Shown here: positions 1-11,313 of the stretch, piece by piece
Layout of the letters: the number at the start of each line of letters is the position of its first letter
How positions within the stretch are numbered: position 1 is the stretch's first letter
From: Calendula officinalis
Taxonomy: Eukaryota; Streptophyta; Magnoliopsida; Asterales; Asteraceae
Assembly (NCBI GenBank): GCA_963853835.1
Contig: OY970822.1
Location: 49,564,404 to 49,628,403, forward strand
Direction of reading: 5' to 3'
DNA: 64,000 bases
Notes under the pieces: model-generated
The model's database searches: none
Told to the model about the DNA's origin: nothing
The model's input: only the letters and a program-made list of their open reading frames with translations
Translations under genes and position numbers: made by a program

Positions 1-282
1 AGCTTATGGCTTTCAAACCTCCGAGATGATACAAAGATTCGTTTGTTCTACATTCTTGAATTTCTACCCTACTTGTCCCTTTACACCCAAACCTCATGGT
101 GTTCCACTTCTATTGGAGTCTTTTTCACCAATACAAACCACCATGGCCGAAACAATCCATGTCCTACTGCCAACCAACCCATTTTCATTGTTCCCGAAAC
201 AAACTTGTACATCACGCATTAAATAGTTGTACATTTATAAACACTATTCACATATCTCGAACACATGGATGACAAATATGAC

Positions 283-289
283 TATAAAA
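283..289 (+). promoter_or_regulatory. TATA box of the BIG GRAIN 1-like gene
   Basis: A CTATAAAAGG-type TATA element stands about 265 bases upstream of the preferred start codon at 553. A start of transcription near 315 would give a pyrimidine-rich 5' leader of roughly 240 bases. That leader contains several short upstream ATGs. The remaining bases 1-500 hold nothing else I can recognise. Assigned from position and motif only. Confidence 0.45.
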
Positions 290-552
290 GGGAAACTCTA
301 CTCACACTTATCTACAATCTACCATTATCCTAAATCATTCCATGCACCACTCCCTTCTTCCTTTCCTTTTTTATGCTTTTCATGCTTTTCATTCACTCCT
401 CTCCAACTCAAGATACAACTTTTATAGAAAATAAGCTAATATAATAACTTGTATCTAATAAATTAAGAGTTGTAACATTTTTTGGATTAGTGGGCAGCTT
501 TTAGATCTTCTTGTATCCAACTCGCACAAAACTTTGTAATTTCACTTCAAGA

Positions 553-1527
553 ATGTCGGAAAATATCTCATATCCATCCCAACCCAAGAAACCATTCCAC
601 CATAGGAACGCCTCAGACGAGCTTGATGTGTTTGAGGCCGCTCGTTATTTCTCGGGTGCCAATGAAGACTTCATCTGTGCCCATAAAAACGTTATGAGTG
701 ACGAAAGTAGAAACTTTAGTAACACTACACAAAAGTATTGCATGAGGCCTATTAGGAGAATGAGTCTTGACATGCCAAACCATAGAGGAAATTCCATTCC
801 TTTACAAGCCATGTTGATGGAGCCCATGATGATCCAAAAAGAGAAGAAGCCCAAACCAAGCTCACCTGGAGGGAAGTTGGCTCATTTCTTGAATTCCCTC
901 TTCAACCAAACATCAAAAAAGTCAAAGACAAAAACAAAGTCAACAAAGGATGAAGATGGTGGTTGGAGAAGGAAGAGAAGAAGTAGCATTAGCCATTTTA
1001 GTAGTGCAAACAGCAATTCCTCCACCACCACAGCCACTACCACCGCCACCACCATTACGAGTGATTCAAGATCTCCATTTTCAACCTCAACAACAAGCTC
1101 AGGCTTTAGAACACCTCCTCCATATCACATAGCTCACAAACCCACAAAGACCACAAACTATAAACCTCCTCTAACTCAAATTACGAAAATACCCATCAAC
1201 GGAAACCTCAACAAGATTGAAAATTTCAACATGATCAAGGGTGATCTTATCGAGAAAAAGATGAATCTTGGAAATGGATTTGTGGGTAAAGTAAAGATCT
1301 TTGATGAAAAACATGAAGACCATCATCCTCATAAATTTGTTCTAAAGGAAGATATTAAAGAACTCGAGAGCTTTATTAATAACGAAGACGATGGAGCCGA
1401 AAGTGATTCAAGTTCTGATCTTTTTGAGTTAACAAATTGTGATTTGGGTTATTTTTCAAGTGGTTTACCTGTTTATGAAACCACCCATATGGATACCATC
1501 AAGAGAGGTGCCCCAATTTCAAGCTAA
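553..1527 (+). CDS. BIG GRAIN 1-like protein
   Basis: Single-exon gene of 324 residues. The frame is open from an ATG at 511, but I prefer the second Met at 553 because the residues after it start the recognisable part. Features from the N-terminus: a DELDVFEAARYFSG block near residue 25, a basic SPGGKLAHFLNSLFNQ motif near residue 108, a Lys/Arg-rich stretch with RRKRRSSISHF, a Ser/Thr-rich linker, and an acidic C-terminus with SDSSSDLFEL followed by LPVYETT. This order is what I know of the plant BIG GRAIN 1-like family, small plasma-membrane-associated proteins linked to auxin response and organ size. There is no signal peptide or membrane segment. Long homopolymeric Thr and Ser runs (about residues 155-185) are typical low-complexity linkers. 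The family call rests on motif memory; a PHYTOCHROME KINASE SUBSTRATE-like or MAKR-like protein is the main alternative. Confidence 0.65.
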   Translation: MSENISYPSQPKKPFHHRNASDELDVFEAARYFSGANEDFICAHKNVMSDESRNFSNTTQKYCMRPIRRMSLDMPNHRGNSIPLQAMLMEPMMIQKEKKPKPSSPGGKLAHFLNSLFNQTSKKSKTKTKSTKDEDGGWRRKRRSSISHFSSANSNSSTTTATTTATTITSDSRSPFSTSTTSSGFRTPPPYHIAHKPTKTTNYKPPLTQITKIPINGNLNKIENFNMIKGDLIEKKMNLGNGFVGKVKIFDEKHEDHHPHKFVLKEDIKELESFINNEDDGAESDSSSDLFELTNCDLGYFSSGLPVYETTHMDTIKRGAPISS

Positions 1528-1721
1528 TTAAGTGCATGTGTACGTGATCTCAGATTCTCAGGTTATTCTATAATTTATCCACATGTAAAATGTTGTTTAT
1601 GTTCATTATTCATTAGATATTTAATTACTATTTCGGCTACTTTCTTGATCATAAGTTTTACGTTTTGATATATATGTGGTGGGTTACATATTGTTGATCA
1701 TTGAAATAGCAATCAATTCAT

Positions 1722-1985
1722 TGTTACTTGATAGATGAAGATTTTAGGTAGAAACTTGAAAGAAGAAATAAGGGCTTTTAGAGTGAGAAAGTAGAGAGAA
1801 GGAGGAGAGAACTTTCAATATGTGTTTTGATTAATTGTGTGAAAGTTACAATCAGTGATAACAAGATGGCTACTTATACCCTATCACTAATTGTCCAAGC
1901 TTAGTCCTAATGACTAGCTAAGCTAATATACAATGTTTCATAACTATCCCTAGATTATTGATTACAACATAAATATGTCCTAACA
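1722..1985 (-). mobile_element. Possible solo LTR, small Ty1/copia type
   Basis: The ends are TGTTAC and CTAACA, a short inverted terminal repeat with TG..CA borders. Read on the minus strand, the 264 bases contain a TATAAG box (near 1870) followed by pyrimidine-rich sequence, as in small copia LTRs. I could not find matching 5-base target duplications (TTCAT against CATAT), so it may be rearranged or a fragment. Confidence 0.42.
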
Positions 1986-2191
1986 CATATCAAAAGTTCA
2001 AAACCGTAGAGGAGCTAGATTGATTAAAATTTATAAAGTTTATCTTTATGTAATCTTTATTAGATATAATCTTTTGAGACATTTCTAAATTAGCAATGCT
2101 TAATTTTCAGCTAACATACTTATTATTTCAACATATTTGTATTATCAAGAATATGCACCATGCCAGACTTTATGACATTTATTTTACTAGC

Positions 2192-2235
2192 ACAATGCCC
2201 CGAGTCTCTAACCAACTGAGCTAACATATTAGATG
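2192..2235 (-). repeat. tRNA-like A-box fragment joined to a Helitron-like end
   Basis: On the minus strand, TTAGCTCAGTTGGTTAGAG matches the D-arm/A-box of plant tRNAs. It runs into a GC-rich word ending in CTAG followed by T (2189-2192), as at Helitron 3' ends. No T-arm/B-box follows, so this is not a tRNA gene. A second CTAG with a similar context lies near 2323. Confidence 0.3.
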
Positions 2236-2595
2236 TTCATTACCACAACCACCATCACCCACCATCATCCACTAATTGGTTGCTGCAAAATATAGTTATA
2301 GGGTATCTGTTGATGCATTGCGCTAGTACCCTCTTGCTAATTTATATATAAGTAGAGTTTTTCTAACATGTGACTTAGGGGTATATAATAATAAACATTT
2401 AATAAACAAAATTTTCCTTAATTAATCAAAATATATATAAATGACAATTATGAGTAATTAATGTTTCTATGTTAAAATAGTTTACCATTATTATAATTAA
2501 TTTTTTTTTATATATTAAAGATAAAGGCATTTAATATATGTTATCATTTATTTACCCGTGTTAGTAAAACCCGAATTATTATTAAAAATACAAAT

Positions 2596-2930
2596 TAGGG
2601 GTGTTCAAAAATATCCGAAAAACTGGATATTCGAAAAATTACCGTATATCCGGAACTCGGATATTCGAAATTTTGGGTATCAAAAAATCTGAAAATCTGG
2701 ATACCTGATCCGAATAGTGTTTTTCAAAGATTTTTGGATAAACGATATCCTAAAAATTATATGAAAATCAAACTTTCCTGAAAATATACGAAAAATACCC
2801 AAAATATCTAAAGAATACCGAAAATATTTGAATATTTTGTTTTTTCGGATATCGGATACCCGGATTTCGGATATCCAAAATTTCCAACCAGATGTCCGAA
2901 TCTCGGATACCGCATTCGGAAAAGTCCAGG
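2596..2930 (+). repeat. hAT-like left end and degenerate GGATATCC-word array
   Basis: The sequence opens with TAGGGGTGTTCAAA, a typical hAT terminus. It continues for about 330 bases as imperfect copies of palindromic words around GGATATCC and TTCGGATATTCG. No matching CACCCCTA right end is visible, so the element looks truncated. Just beyond it, near 2943 and 3018, a 25-base GGGGCA(A/G)ATTAAAC(T/C)GACAAT segment is present twice. Confidence 0.5.
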
Positions 2931-2994
2931 TACGCAAAATTTGGGGCAAATTAAACTGACAATAAACTCTGAAGTAATAAAATAACAAGTTCAA

Positions 2995-3722
2995 ACAAGA
3001 ACGAGTTTGGCTAACTGGGGCAGATTAAACCGACAATTGGTTTTATCTTTGTTAGTAAAACAGTCGGAGTTAAAAAATGATTGATATCCAACATGTGACT
3101 ATGCGTGGGACATACATTATCATTAAAGTATAAACACTGACACTTTACAAGGTTGTAAGCATTAGAATATATTTAATGTGATTTTCATATATGTTAGACT
3201 TAGTTCATTCAGTTTTCCCCCCTTTTCATCTCTAATATCGTTTGTAGATCAAAGAGACATGTTCTTCTACTGATGATGTCATTTTCAATTCCACCTTCGA
3301 AGTCTACTTGCTAATGCATGTGTTAATAATAACATGTTGACCGGTTTGACTCGTTTAATCCGTTTGACATGTTAACCTGTTTAATTAAACGAGTTATATG
3401 AGTCAGATTTGAGTTGAAATCGGTTTCAAATTGAATATTTCTAACCCACCAAATCCGGAAAGTGATTTCATGATACGACTAGTTTGCTAAAGTGAGTGGG
3501 CCAGTCCAATAACTGAGCATAGTGAGCCCAGCCCAATAAAATGTTCTATTATGTGCTTGGGCGACACGTTTTCGACTCCAAATTTAGGGCTATTATATTG
3601 CCATTTTTATCACCATCATCAAGTCAAAAAAAGCATCTAAAACGAAGATTCAATCGGGAATTGAGAATTAGTAGAACCTGATCCTTCACTCATCTGGTCT
3701 AATCGAAACACCTCTCCACGAA
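2995..3722. other. Intergenic DNA upstream of cytochrome b5
   Basis: AT-rich DNA with no open frame of note. No convincing TATA box is placed before the cytochrome b5 ATG at 3723. The stretch from about 3600 is probably the 5' leader, judged by position only. Confidence 0.5.
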
Positions 3723-4695
3723 ATGCCAACTTTAACGAAGCTATACACGATGCAAGAAGCTTCCGAGCACAATTCCGCCGGCGATTGCTGGATAGTTGTC
3801 GACGGCAAGGTCATTTTCTTCCTTTATTTGTATAGATACAGCTGTCTGTATCTCAGTACGTGTTTAAATTCTACTAGTATACATCACCTATCCATGATCA
3901 TGCTGTGCATTGAATTAATTTTCTTACTGTTGATACATGTGTTGATTTCTTTCTAATTTTAGGGTTTTGGTTTTAGTCAAATTGATACTGATGCATACGA
4001 AGTTGTTCTGTTTGAGCTACATGACTTGAATTTGAATTTTGAGTTATACATCTCAAATTTATTCGAATTGAAGTTTAGCTTCAACCATAGTTAATCTCTT
4101 ATTACAATACATTATTTGATGTTTAATTTAGGTATAATGTAATATTGGAATCCTGAGTATTAGTGTTGACCAAACGAATTTGGGATTGGGATAGCTTCAC
4201 CGCAATCAAACTATGCCCTAGATTGTAAAATGTCACAAATTATTTGTTTCTGGTACTGAAATACATTTGGTTTCTGGATTGACACTTTACCAGGTTTATG
4301 ATGTGTCAACTTATCTGGAAGAACACCCTGGTGGTGATGATGTACTACTTCAAGCTACTGGTAATTAGCAACAATAACCGATTTAAATTCCTATGTTAAT
4401 TCCATCACTATTTTGCTAAACATTAGACGATTTTAATTTTGAAGGAAAAGATGCAACAGATGAGTTTGAAGATGCAGGGCACAGCAAAACTGCTAGAGAA
4501 CTTATGGAGACTTTTTGTGTTGGAGAATTGGACACATCAGAATCAGATATTCCCCAACTAGAAATTGTTTCACAAAAACAAAAAAGTTTCATCCCTGAGA
4601 AACTTGTTGATCTTGGTAAGCAATATTGGGCGGTCCCCATGGCGGCGGTTGGCATATCGGTGGTGGTTACTTTCTTGTACTTACGCAAGAAGTAA
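3723..4695 (+). CDS. Cytochrome b5, ER tail-anchored
   Basis: Three exons: 3723-3809, 4294-4360 and 4445-4695, all with GT..AG introns and consistent phases, giving 134 residues, the usual plant length. The heme-binding domain carries the HPGG motif (axial His40) and DAGHS (axial His64), with the standard spacing of 24. A linker follows, then a single C-terminal membrane segment (about 112-131, WAVPMAAVGISVVVTFLYL) ending in RKK, the basic tail typical of ER-anchored forms. The protein carries electrons in the ER membrane to fatty-acid desaturases, hydroxylases and some cytochromes P450. All key residues are present and the model is probably functional. A partial copy of exons 2 and 3 lies 3 kb downstream. 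Confidence 0.96.
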
Positions 4696-5792
4696 TAGTA
4701 AAAGGAATTTTTGGATTTGGATTATAATATACGATTAGTTAACATTTGTCATTGGAATTTTTAAACCTATGATTCGAGTAAAAGATATATGATATCCACT
4801 GGGATATTGAACCACAACATGACTTGGTTTTTCTGTGCTTGTTTTACAATTTTGTTTTCGGGGTTTTTCTATAAAAATAATCGTTTGATTGTGTCGAACG
4901 ATCGAAAATGAGAAATAGAGAAAACGTATTGTTTAAGAGACTTTTGCGATATTCATGATTTACATTTGTGTTTGTTAGACTAATTAGTAAGTATGATATC
5001 AATATAAATTATGGTTCACAGTTTGGTCGAAGTATTGGATTTATAGTTGGGTTTTGATAATAACACTATAACTATAAACTATCTATAAGAATAAAAAGTT
5101 TTATTTAAAATATTAAAAACTAATTAATATTCATATATTATTCATATTTGTCTTCATAATTCAATTTATTTTCTTTATATTAAAGGCTATCATTAACAAT
5201 CTAAACTTATAATTGAGAAAATATGAGATAATAAATAAAATATTTATTCATAATGGCAACTATGAAAAGTTCAAAACCCTTTAGGAAATTATATGTTAAC
5301 GGAAGCATGTACTCCAGTCCTCCGTCCAAAATTCGAGTTACAAAATTTAATGAAAAATGGGTAAAATCTTTGTAAAATGGGTGAAGTTAATGACTTTAAA
5401 TGTTACGAGTTTCAAAAGTGCTGATGAACCATGTATGTATATCTAACATTACGCAGGCCCAAACTGCATGCAAGGCCCATCTGTATTATTTACTCTATTA
5501 AAAATTTATTTTCCAAGATAAAGGATAATTATGTTAATCAAAACGATCAGGATTAATAATAGTTTGATACGCGAATATCTGGGGACTGATTTACCTTTAC
5601 ATATAAACATAAATTACGTTAACCGGAAAACACATTCATTCGTGTTAGCTCGCTGAGGTAAGTCGTCTAACATTATATTAATTTTCTCAAAATTTTCGTT
5701 TTCAGTTATTGTTTTTAGATTAGATATTTTATAATAACTATACTAGTGTTTTTGGCCGGTACGTTTAGTTAGGATTCCGGCAACAGTCTCCA
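4696..5792. other. AT-rich spacer between the two b5-related genes
   Basis: About 1.1 kb with the cytochrome b5 3' region at its left end and the leader of the next gene at its right end. No repeat or transposon border is recognisable here. Confidence 0.5.
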
Positions 5793-7849
5793 ATGGCAGC
5801 TCTGGCCGCAGTGGCTAATTTGACGGCTAAAGATGTATGTATTAAGTCGTCACGAATATTTGAAATTTATATGCATAATAATTAATTATCTGAATCGATA
5901 TTTCTTTGAATATTTTGATTAATTACCAGGTTGCAAAGTCTTTTGTTATGAGGTATTATTACTTCCTACGCAAGGCACCATGGGAATCTTATCACTTCTA
6001 TGATGATATCAGTAAACTTGGCCGCCCGGAAAAAGATGGTTCTTTAAGCATGACCACAACCAGAGATGTACGCCTTTTGTTCATCTTTTTCTAAATCGTA
6101 ATTTGTATATATTTTATGTTAAATTAGTTTTAGTATGTCGATTATTTAAACTGTTAATTTGGCATGCAGGGAATTAAGGCTAAATTAGTGTCGCTTAACT
6201 ATCAAGATTACAAGTTTGAGATCATATCTATTGATGCACAAGAATCGTTAAACGGTGGAATTAATATTTTAGTTATTGGAAATATGACTGGAAAAGATAA
6301 TATTCAGCAATGTTTTACACATTCGTTATTTCTCGCACCTCAAAAAGACGGTTATTTTCTGTTAAATGATATGTTCCGTTACGTGGCGGCTCCTACAATA
6401 TCTAAGCAAGGTGATTAAAGTGTTTGGTTTCATGAATTTGGGAATTATATTTATTTCTTTTCTTGTTTATATATATTGTTAAAATCTATTTATTTACAGT
6501 GCCCGAAATTGTTCTGGTGGCGGAGAATAATATTCCCGAGCAATTGACGGAGGAATCTCGAGCAGAAAAGCTTGTTCTTGAGGATGCTGGCCAATCCCAT
6601 GACTCACCAGAGGTGGTGGTTGATTTTATTTTTTTTAAATTTTTTTTTAGTGAAATTAAATTATAGTTACAGAATATATGACAAAATAAACTAAATTCAT
6701 ATTGAAGAACGACCCTAACCCCATTGATTGAGAAACAAAATGACACTTTATAGGGGTGAGTATTTGGACCGAAAAACCGAACCGAACCGAACCGAAAACC
6801 GACCGAAACCGATAACATGCTATCAGTTTGGTTTTGGTTTTGAAAACTCATCGTTTTCGGTTCTATCGGTTCGGTTTTCGGGAACGGATGAACATTTGGC
6901 CTAAAAAACCGAACCGGACCGAACCGAACCAAAATCGATAACTTGTTATCGGTTCGGTTTCGGTTTTGATAATTCATCCTTATGGGTTTCAGTTCTATCG
7001 GTTTCGGTTTGGTTCGTTTTGGTTTTTAGACCGAGCTCACCCCTAACACTTTGAGTGTGTTTTCAAGAGGTTTTTAGGAGTTTAATCGGGCTTAAATTTC
7101 TCTTTTTCTTTTTGTTTTTTAAAAAAAAAAAAAAGCTTCTAAAAGCCTTAAATGAGTAAAACTTGAAATGATTATTTTTAGTTTAGGAAATTTAAGATCA
7201 TTAAATGTTTGTCTTAACTCAGACCTTTAAACCATAAAGAATAATCATATAAATATGATAATAATATGATGTTTCACAAAACACACAATGCCCTAATAGT
7301 AAATAGTAACACGTCACATATTTTTATATATTATAAAAATTGAAATTGATTTGTCTTTTGGATTGGCACTTTACCAGGTATATGATGTCTTCTCAGATCT
7401 CGAAGAACACCCAGGAGGAGATGTTGTCTTCATCGAGGATATCGGTAACTTTATTTTCTTCATACTTGATCGATCCCATTTAGAAATTTAAAATTAGCCA
7501 ACTGATATTTAATCCACAAAAAGTATATAACAAGTCATACTTTATAAGTTTTAAAGTAACGTGTACAGATACATTAAACACAAAGGTTGTGATGTATAAA
7601 TAAAATTTTATGGTGTAAATATCATCTCGAATAATTAAATAGAGAGAAGAAAAGTTTTAGATGTTAACCCTTTTTGTTTAATTTGATTTTGTTTTTTTCG
7701 AAGGGGAAGAGTTCCCATATGTATTCGAACATGCTGTGGGTTGGGACACACCGTACATCCCTCTAACCGAGGTTTTATTGAAGAAAACACAAAGTTATGT
7801 ACCTAAAAAGCTCCTTGACTTGAGTAAGAAATATTGGAGGTTTCGGTAG
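5793..7849 (+). CDS. Chimeric NTF2 (G3BP-type) / cytochrome b5-like gene model
   Basis: Six exons fit together in phase: 5793-5834, 5930-6067, 6170-6410, 6500-6612, 7378-7444 and 7704-7849, giving 248 residues. Residues 8-135 form a complete NTF2 domain as in plant G3BP-like stress-granule proteins (FVMRYYYFLRKAPW, DAQESLNGG, LFLAPQKDGYFLLNDMFRYV). Residues 141-178 are an acidic linker as in that family. Residues 179-248 are homologous to cytochrome b5 exons 2 and 3, with the same 67-base exon, but the second heme ligand is lost (His64 position is Gly213). A TAG falls just before the membrane anchor, whose remnant (LSSLLTFLYI) is still readable in frame after the stop. No RRM domain of a full G3BP is present. 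It could be a new fusion gene, or two adjacent gene fragments that happen to be in phase. Transcripts spanning 6612-7378 would decide. Confidence 0.5.
6751..7045. mobile_element. hAT-type MITE in an intron of the chimera
   Basis: 295 bases with TAGGGGTGAG at the left and CTCACCCCTA at the right end. They are flanked by 8-base target duplications ACACTTTA and ACACTTTG (7 of 8 match). The interior is made almost wholly of degenerate CCGAACCGAA and TTCGGTTTTGG words, so the element folds back on itself. The TIR and 8-base duplication place it in the hAT superfamily. Confidence 0.82.
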
Positions 7850-7905
7850 CCGTTGAGTTCCCTTCTCACCTTCTTGTACATATGTAAGTGGCAACGTATT
7901 TAACC
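7330..7905 (+). repeat. Partial tandem duplicate of cytochrome b5 (intron 1 end to 3' end)
   Basis: The last 30 bases of intron 1, exon 2 (67 bases in both copies) and exon 3 of the cytochrome b5 gene at 3723-4695 are recognisable here. Even the intron text GGATTG(A/G)CACTTTACCAG is shared. The breakpoint therefore lies inside b5 intron 1, and b5 exon 1 is absent. Exon 3 of this copy is shortened and diverged. Confidence 0.85.
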
Positions 7906-8275
7906 ATTTGTGGGGATTTTGGATTATTAAACAGGATTCTTTAGTTTATATATTTTTTGGATTTTGGGTTATTAAATAGCTTATTGGGCGTTTTGTGTTT
8001 GGATGAAGAAAGAATAATTTGTTTATTTAGTTATTTTATATCGAAACTAGGACTTTAATTAAGTGAACTTTAATTCTTTAAGCGAATTTTGAAATAATAA
8101 AATAAAACTAAAGAAGTCTTGTTAAAGTTAATTTTACTTGTTTAACCCACATAATATATACATGTATTTAACAAAACTTGAATCCTTGGTTATAGCCATC
8201 ACAAAACTAAAAAAAAATGACTAAACGGTTTTTCTGGTATGTACCCAATAAACACATGATAATAAATATTATATA

Positions 8276-8518
8276 CTCCCTCCGTCCCACAAAAAACTTC
8301 CCATTTCACCCTAAATTTTTGTCCCACAAAAAACTTCTCATTTCAATAAAATATTATTATTACTAAGGATCCCACCACTAACTATCCACTAACTATCTTT
8401 CTATCTCCAAATCAATCTTATATTTTAATCAAAATTATTGTCAATGACCCCACCACTAACTATCACCTTAAAACTTGTACCCATCTCAAATGGAAAGTTT
8501 TTTGTGGGACGGAGGGAG
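8276..8518. mobile_element. Stowaway MITE (243 bp)
   Basis: Terminal inverted repeats CTCCCTCCGTCCCACAAAAA and its complement, flanked by TA on both sides. This is the classical plant Stowaway (Tc1/mariner) structure. It has no coding capacity. Confidence 0.92.
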
Positions 8519-9539
8519 TATCTTTTATACTCATACATCTAATTTATCAAAACACTTCCTATCCAATAATAGTAAATGTAAAATCAACAAAAAAAAAAAA
8601 AAACATTACTAACTCATTAATAATAGATGGTTACTATCATTTTACACCGCAAGAAGCTAGGACCCAAACAAACAAGCAAACTAACGAGACAAACAAAAAG
8701 AAAACAACAACACAGCACCTACAAAAACAATCAAACAAGAGACAAAGGGTAATTGTTCAACTCCAAGGTTGATACAACTCGATCCGTTCTTCAATTAATC
8801 ATCAACGGTAATTATTAATTCATGTCATCAGCTTTTAGAACCATAGCCTTTCGAATTTAAATGAGTACTTTAGAAAGCAAAGAAAACTCAATTATACATT
8901 AGTAATCGAATTAGCAATGACATTTGAATATTTGAATGATTAACTAAACTAGCAGGGTACCCGCGCAATGCGGCGGCTACCCAGTAACTATGTTTTGCGG
9001 CAGGCAAATATTGCTTGTTACACTTTTTTTTCTTTCCAAAATAAGCATTGAAGACATTTAACGCGATGAACAAATAATCATTAGCATGTCAAACGTTAAA
9101 AATGGGACACTACTACAACTTAAAACAACAGGTCAATTGATAAAATGATGCATTATCTCACACAACCATTTCACTTAGAGTTTTGCGCACATGGGTTGCG
9201 GTGTGGTGTCTTGAGGGATGCGGCCAAAGGCCGTGCAAAGGAGATGCGGCCATATTCGGTTGCTGAAGGCTGAAAAATCACAAATACAAACATAAATTTT
9301 ATACATTGGAATTAAGACAGTAATTTGAGGGTTAACACACATCACTAAATGCAGAACAGGCTATTCAAATTTACCTGCTTATACATAGGAGTATGACACA
9401 AGGATTACTCATTGCACCATAAGGAACAAATTCGTTCTAAAACTTCATTAGTATTGTTGAAACACTCGGGTCCTTATCAACAAAAAAAACTTTTTCACTT
9501 GAACATGTATCTCTCATTAAATTGCCTATATTAACAAGA

Positions 9540-10080
9540 TGGATAGTTTGGGTTAGATCAGAACATAATTTAGTACGGGTCAAAACGGGCCACGAGTCAG
9601 ACTCAGAAACAAATTTTAGTCCATTTAACTAAAATTGAAGATTAAAGATATGTCATGTGTCTAACACGTCAAATTGTATTAACCTATAAGATGAGTCTAT
9701 TGGGTCAAAATGGTCTATTGGGTCATATTCGACATCAGGGTCAACTGGGTATTATTCTAAAGGGTCAAACTGGTAAACTGTCAAATGGGTACAAATGTTA
9801 GTTTAATATGTAATCCATACAAATGCAGAACCGTAATATTAATCTTAATGTTTTTTTTTTATAGTGGGTCGATTCAATCAAATGGTTAATTTTAATTTAA
9901 ATATAAAGAAATCCCTTTTAAATGCAATTCTGAAGTTAATAAAATGGGTCAGATGGGTTCAAAAATTTATTTATCTAAAACAAGTGTCAAATGAGTCTTG
10001 TTCAGAGTAAACCCACAGGTCAAATGGTTAAGATCCAAAATACATCAAATTGTCAAATATGTCAAATGGGTCGCATCCCT
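9540..10080. repeat. Degenerate gggtcaaatgggt word tract
   Basis: About 540 bases made of imperfectly spaced GGGTCAAA, TGGGTCA and complementary TGACCC words, without a fixed period. The same vocabulary reappears in intron 2 of the phosphogluconolactonase gene (13215-13345). Confidence 0.6.
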
Positions 10081-11246
10081 ATTCATGGCAACCATTTCCA
10101 CTCTCAATTTCTGAACTTCAGCATGCAATTATCACTTGGTTTTTCTTTTTCTTACATTCAACATTGAACCTTTAATTAGAAAAAAGAGACAAAAACAAAA
10201 AAGAAAGTTACCTCCGTAGAAAAGAGCTTTCTCCCAGCATCTCTGTAGCCTTGATGTGGCATCTACACATTCGCAAATTAATTTATTAGTTTAAGATTTA
10301 ACTTTAAATGTACAATAAATTGACAAGGATATATACTGAATAGCATTGTTCAAAGAAGGATATACAAACTGCCACCATAATAATTAAAGGGTTGTATCTT
10401 TCATAGGAATGCAGTTAACTCCACAATAACACTTTCTAGCACACATGTAAAATCTAAGTACAATGGAGATGCATCTATTACTGCCAAAGCCTGAAAATAA
10501 ATTCAAGAATCAGGGAATAAAAAGGATTTAATGGTAAGTGTAAAATAGAAGTGTTAATTACCTTAGCAATTCGTGTACTTTTGATCGTTTACAAAACACA
10601 AAAAGCCTGCATTATTTTCTTCATTTTCTACTTGAATATTTGTTTATAGCAAACGACTAATTCCATTCAACGTATGATTTTCTAGCAATCCCGTATGCAT
10701 ATAACAAAATTTCTGACCCGTTTCCATTTGCAAGATAATATATTTTCTTCCACCCCTAATCTGAAACAGTAACAAAATCGAAAATAGATACAAAAATAAA
10801 ACCAAAAATCGAACCTTTGTAGTAATGCATACGTGGAAGTATGTCTGATTGAATCAGATCAATGGAGTCACACAAACAAAATACACCTACAAATCATAAT
10901 TAGAACATAATGAATAATTATAAATGCAAAGTTAAAAAATCAAGCAATTAATTATAAGTATCAAATCAAGAAATTGCTTGGTGGCAGAGGAGGCGACGGA
11001 GGGGGTGCCCGACGGGTTGTGTGAGTTTATGCAGAATACCGTCTTCATGGCTGTGATAGAGACCGTGCGTTAGGGTTGGGTGATTTTAAAAATCGCTCCA
11101 TTAACTTCCCGATAAAAAACCTTTCAAATACCCAGAAGAAAGTATTGGTTGAATTGGCGGTGGCTATTTTGAAAAGCTGATTGGTTTCGTGGGCCGAGAC
11201 GATATAGAGTAAAAGATTTATGATTTGGGTAATAAACGCAGCTTCG

Positions 11247-11313
11247 GGGCAGCGCAGTTGGTTTGTGTGTTGGTGTCTGACCTGCAGTTGGTGGGTTCGA
11301 ATCTTCACTCGTC
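11247..11313 (+). repeat. tRNA-derived segment (SINE head or tRNA pseudogene)
   Basis: GCAGCGCAGTTGGTTTGTG looks like an A-box, and GGTGGGTTCGAATC like a B-box/T-arm. They are 35-40 bases apart and followed at once by a run of seven T, a pol III terminator. The acceptor stem pairs poorly, so a functional tRNA is unlikely. It sits inside the Helitron at 8949-11418. Confidence 0.5.

Noticed and set aside
26..427. Two open frames of 66 codons at the left edge
   Set aside because: No domain, no codon pattern, and they overlap the TATA box and leader of the BIG GRAIN 1-like gene.
645..1132. Open frames overlapping the BIG GRAIN 1-like gene in other frames
   Set aside because: Shadows of the real coding frame, with low-complexity content.
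2680..2994. Minus-strand frame of 104 codons
   Set aside because: It is produced by the GGATATCC-word array; the protein is a repeat of Ile/Arg/Phe words.
6486..6977. Minus-strand frame of 163 codons over the NTF2/b5 gene
   Set aside because: It arises from the CCGAACC-word hAT element and from the antisense of an exon.
11247..11313. A genuine tRNA gene
   Set aside because: The acceptor stem pairs badly and the anticodon arm is not convincing, so it is called tRNA-derived only.
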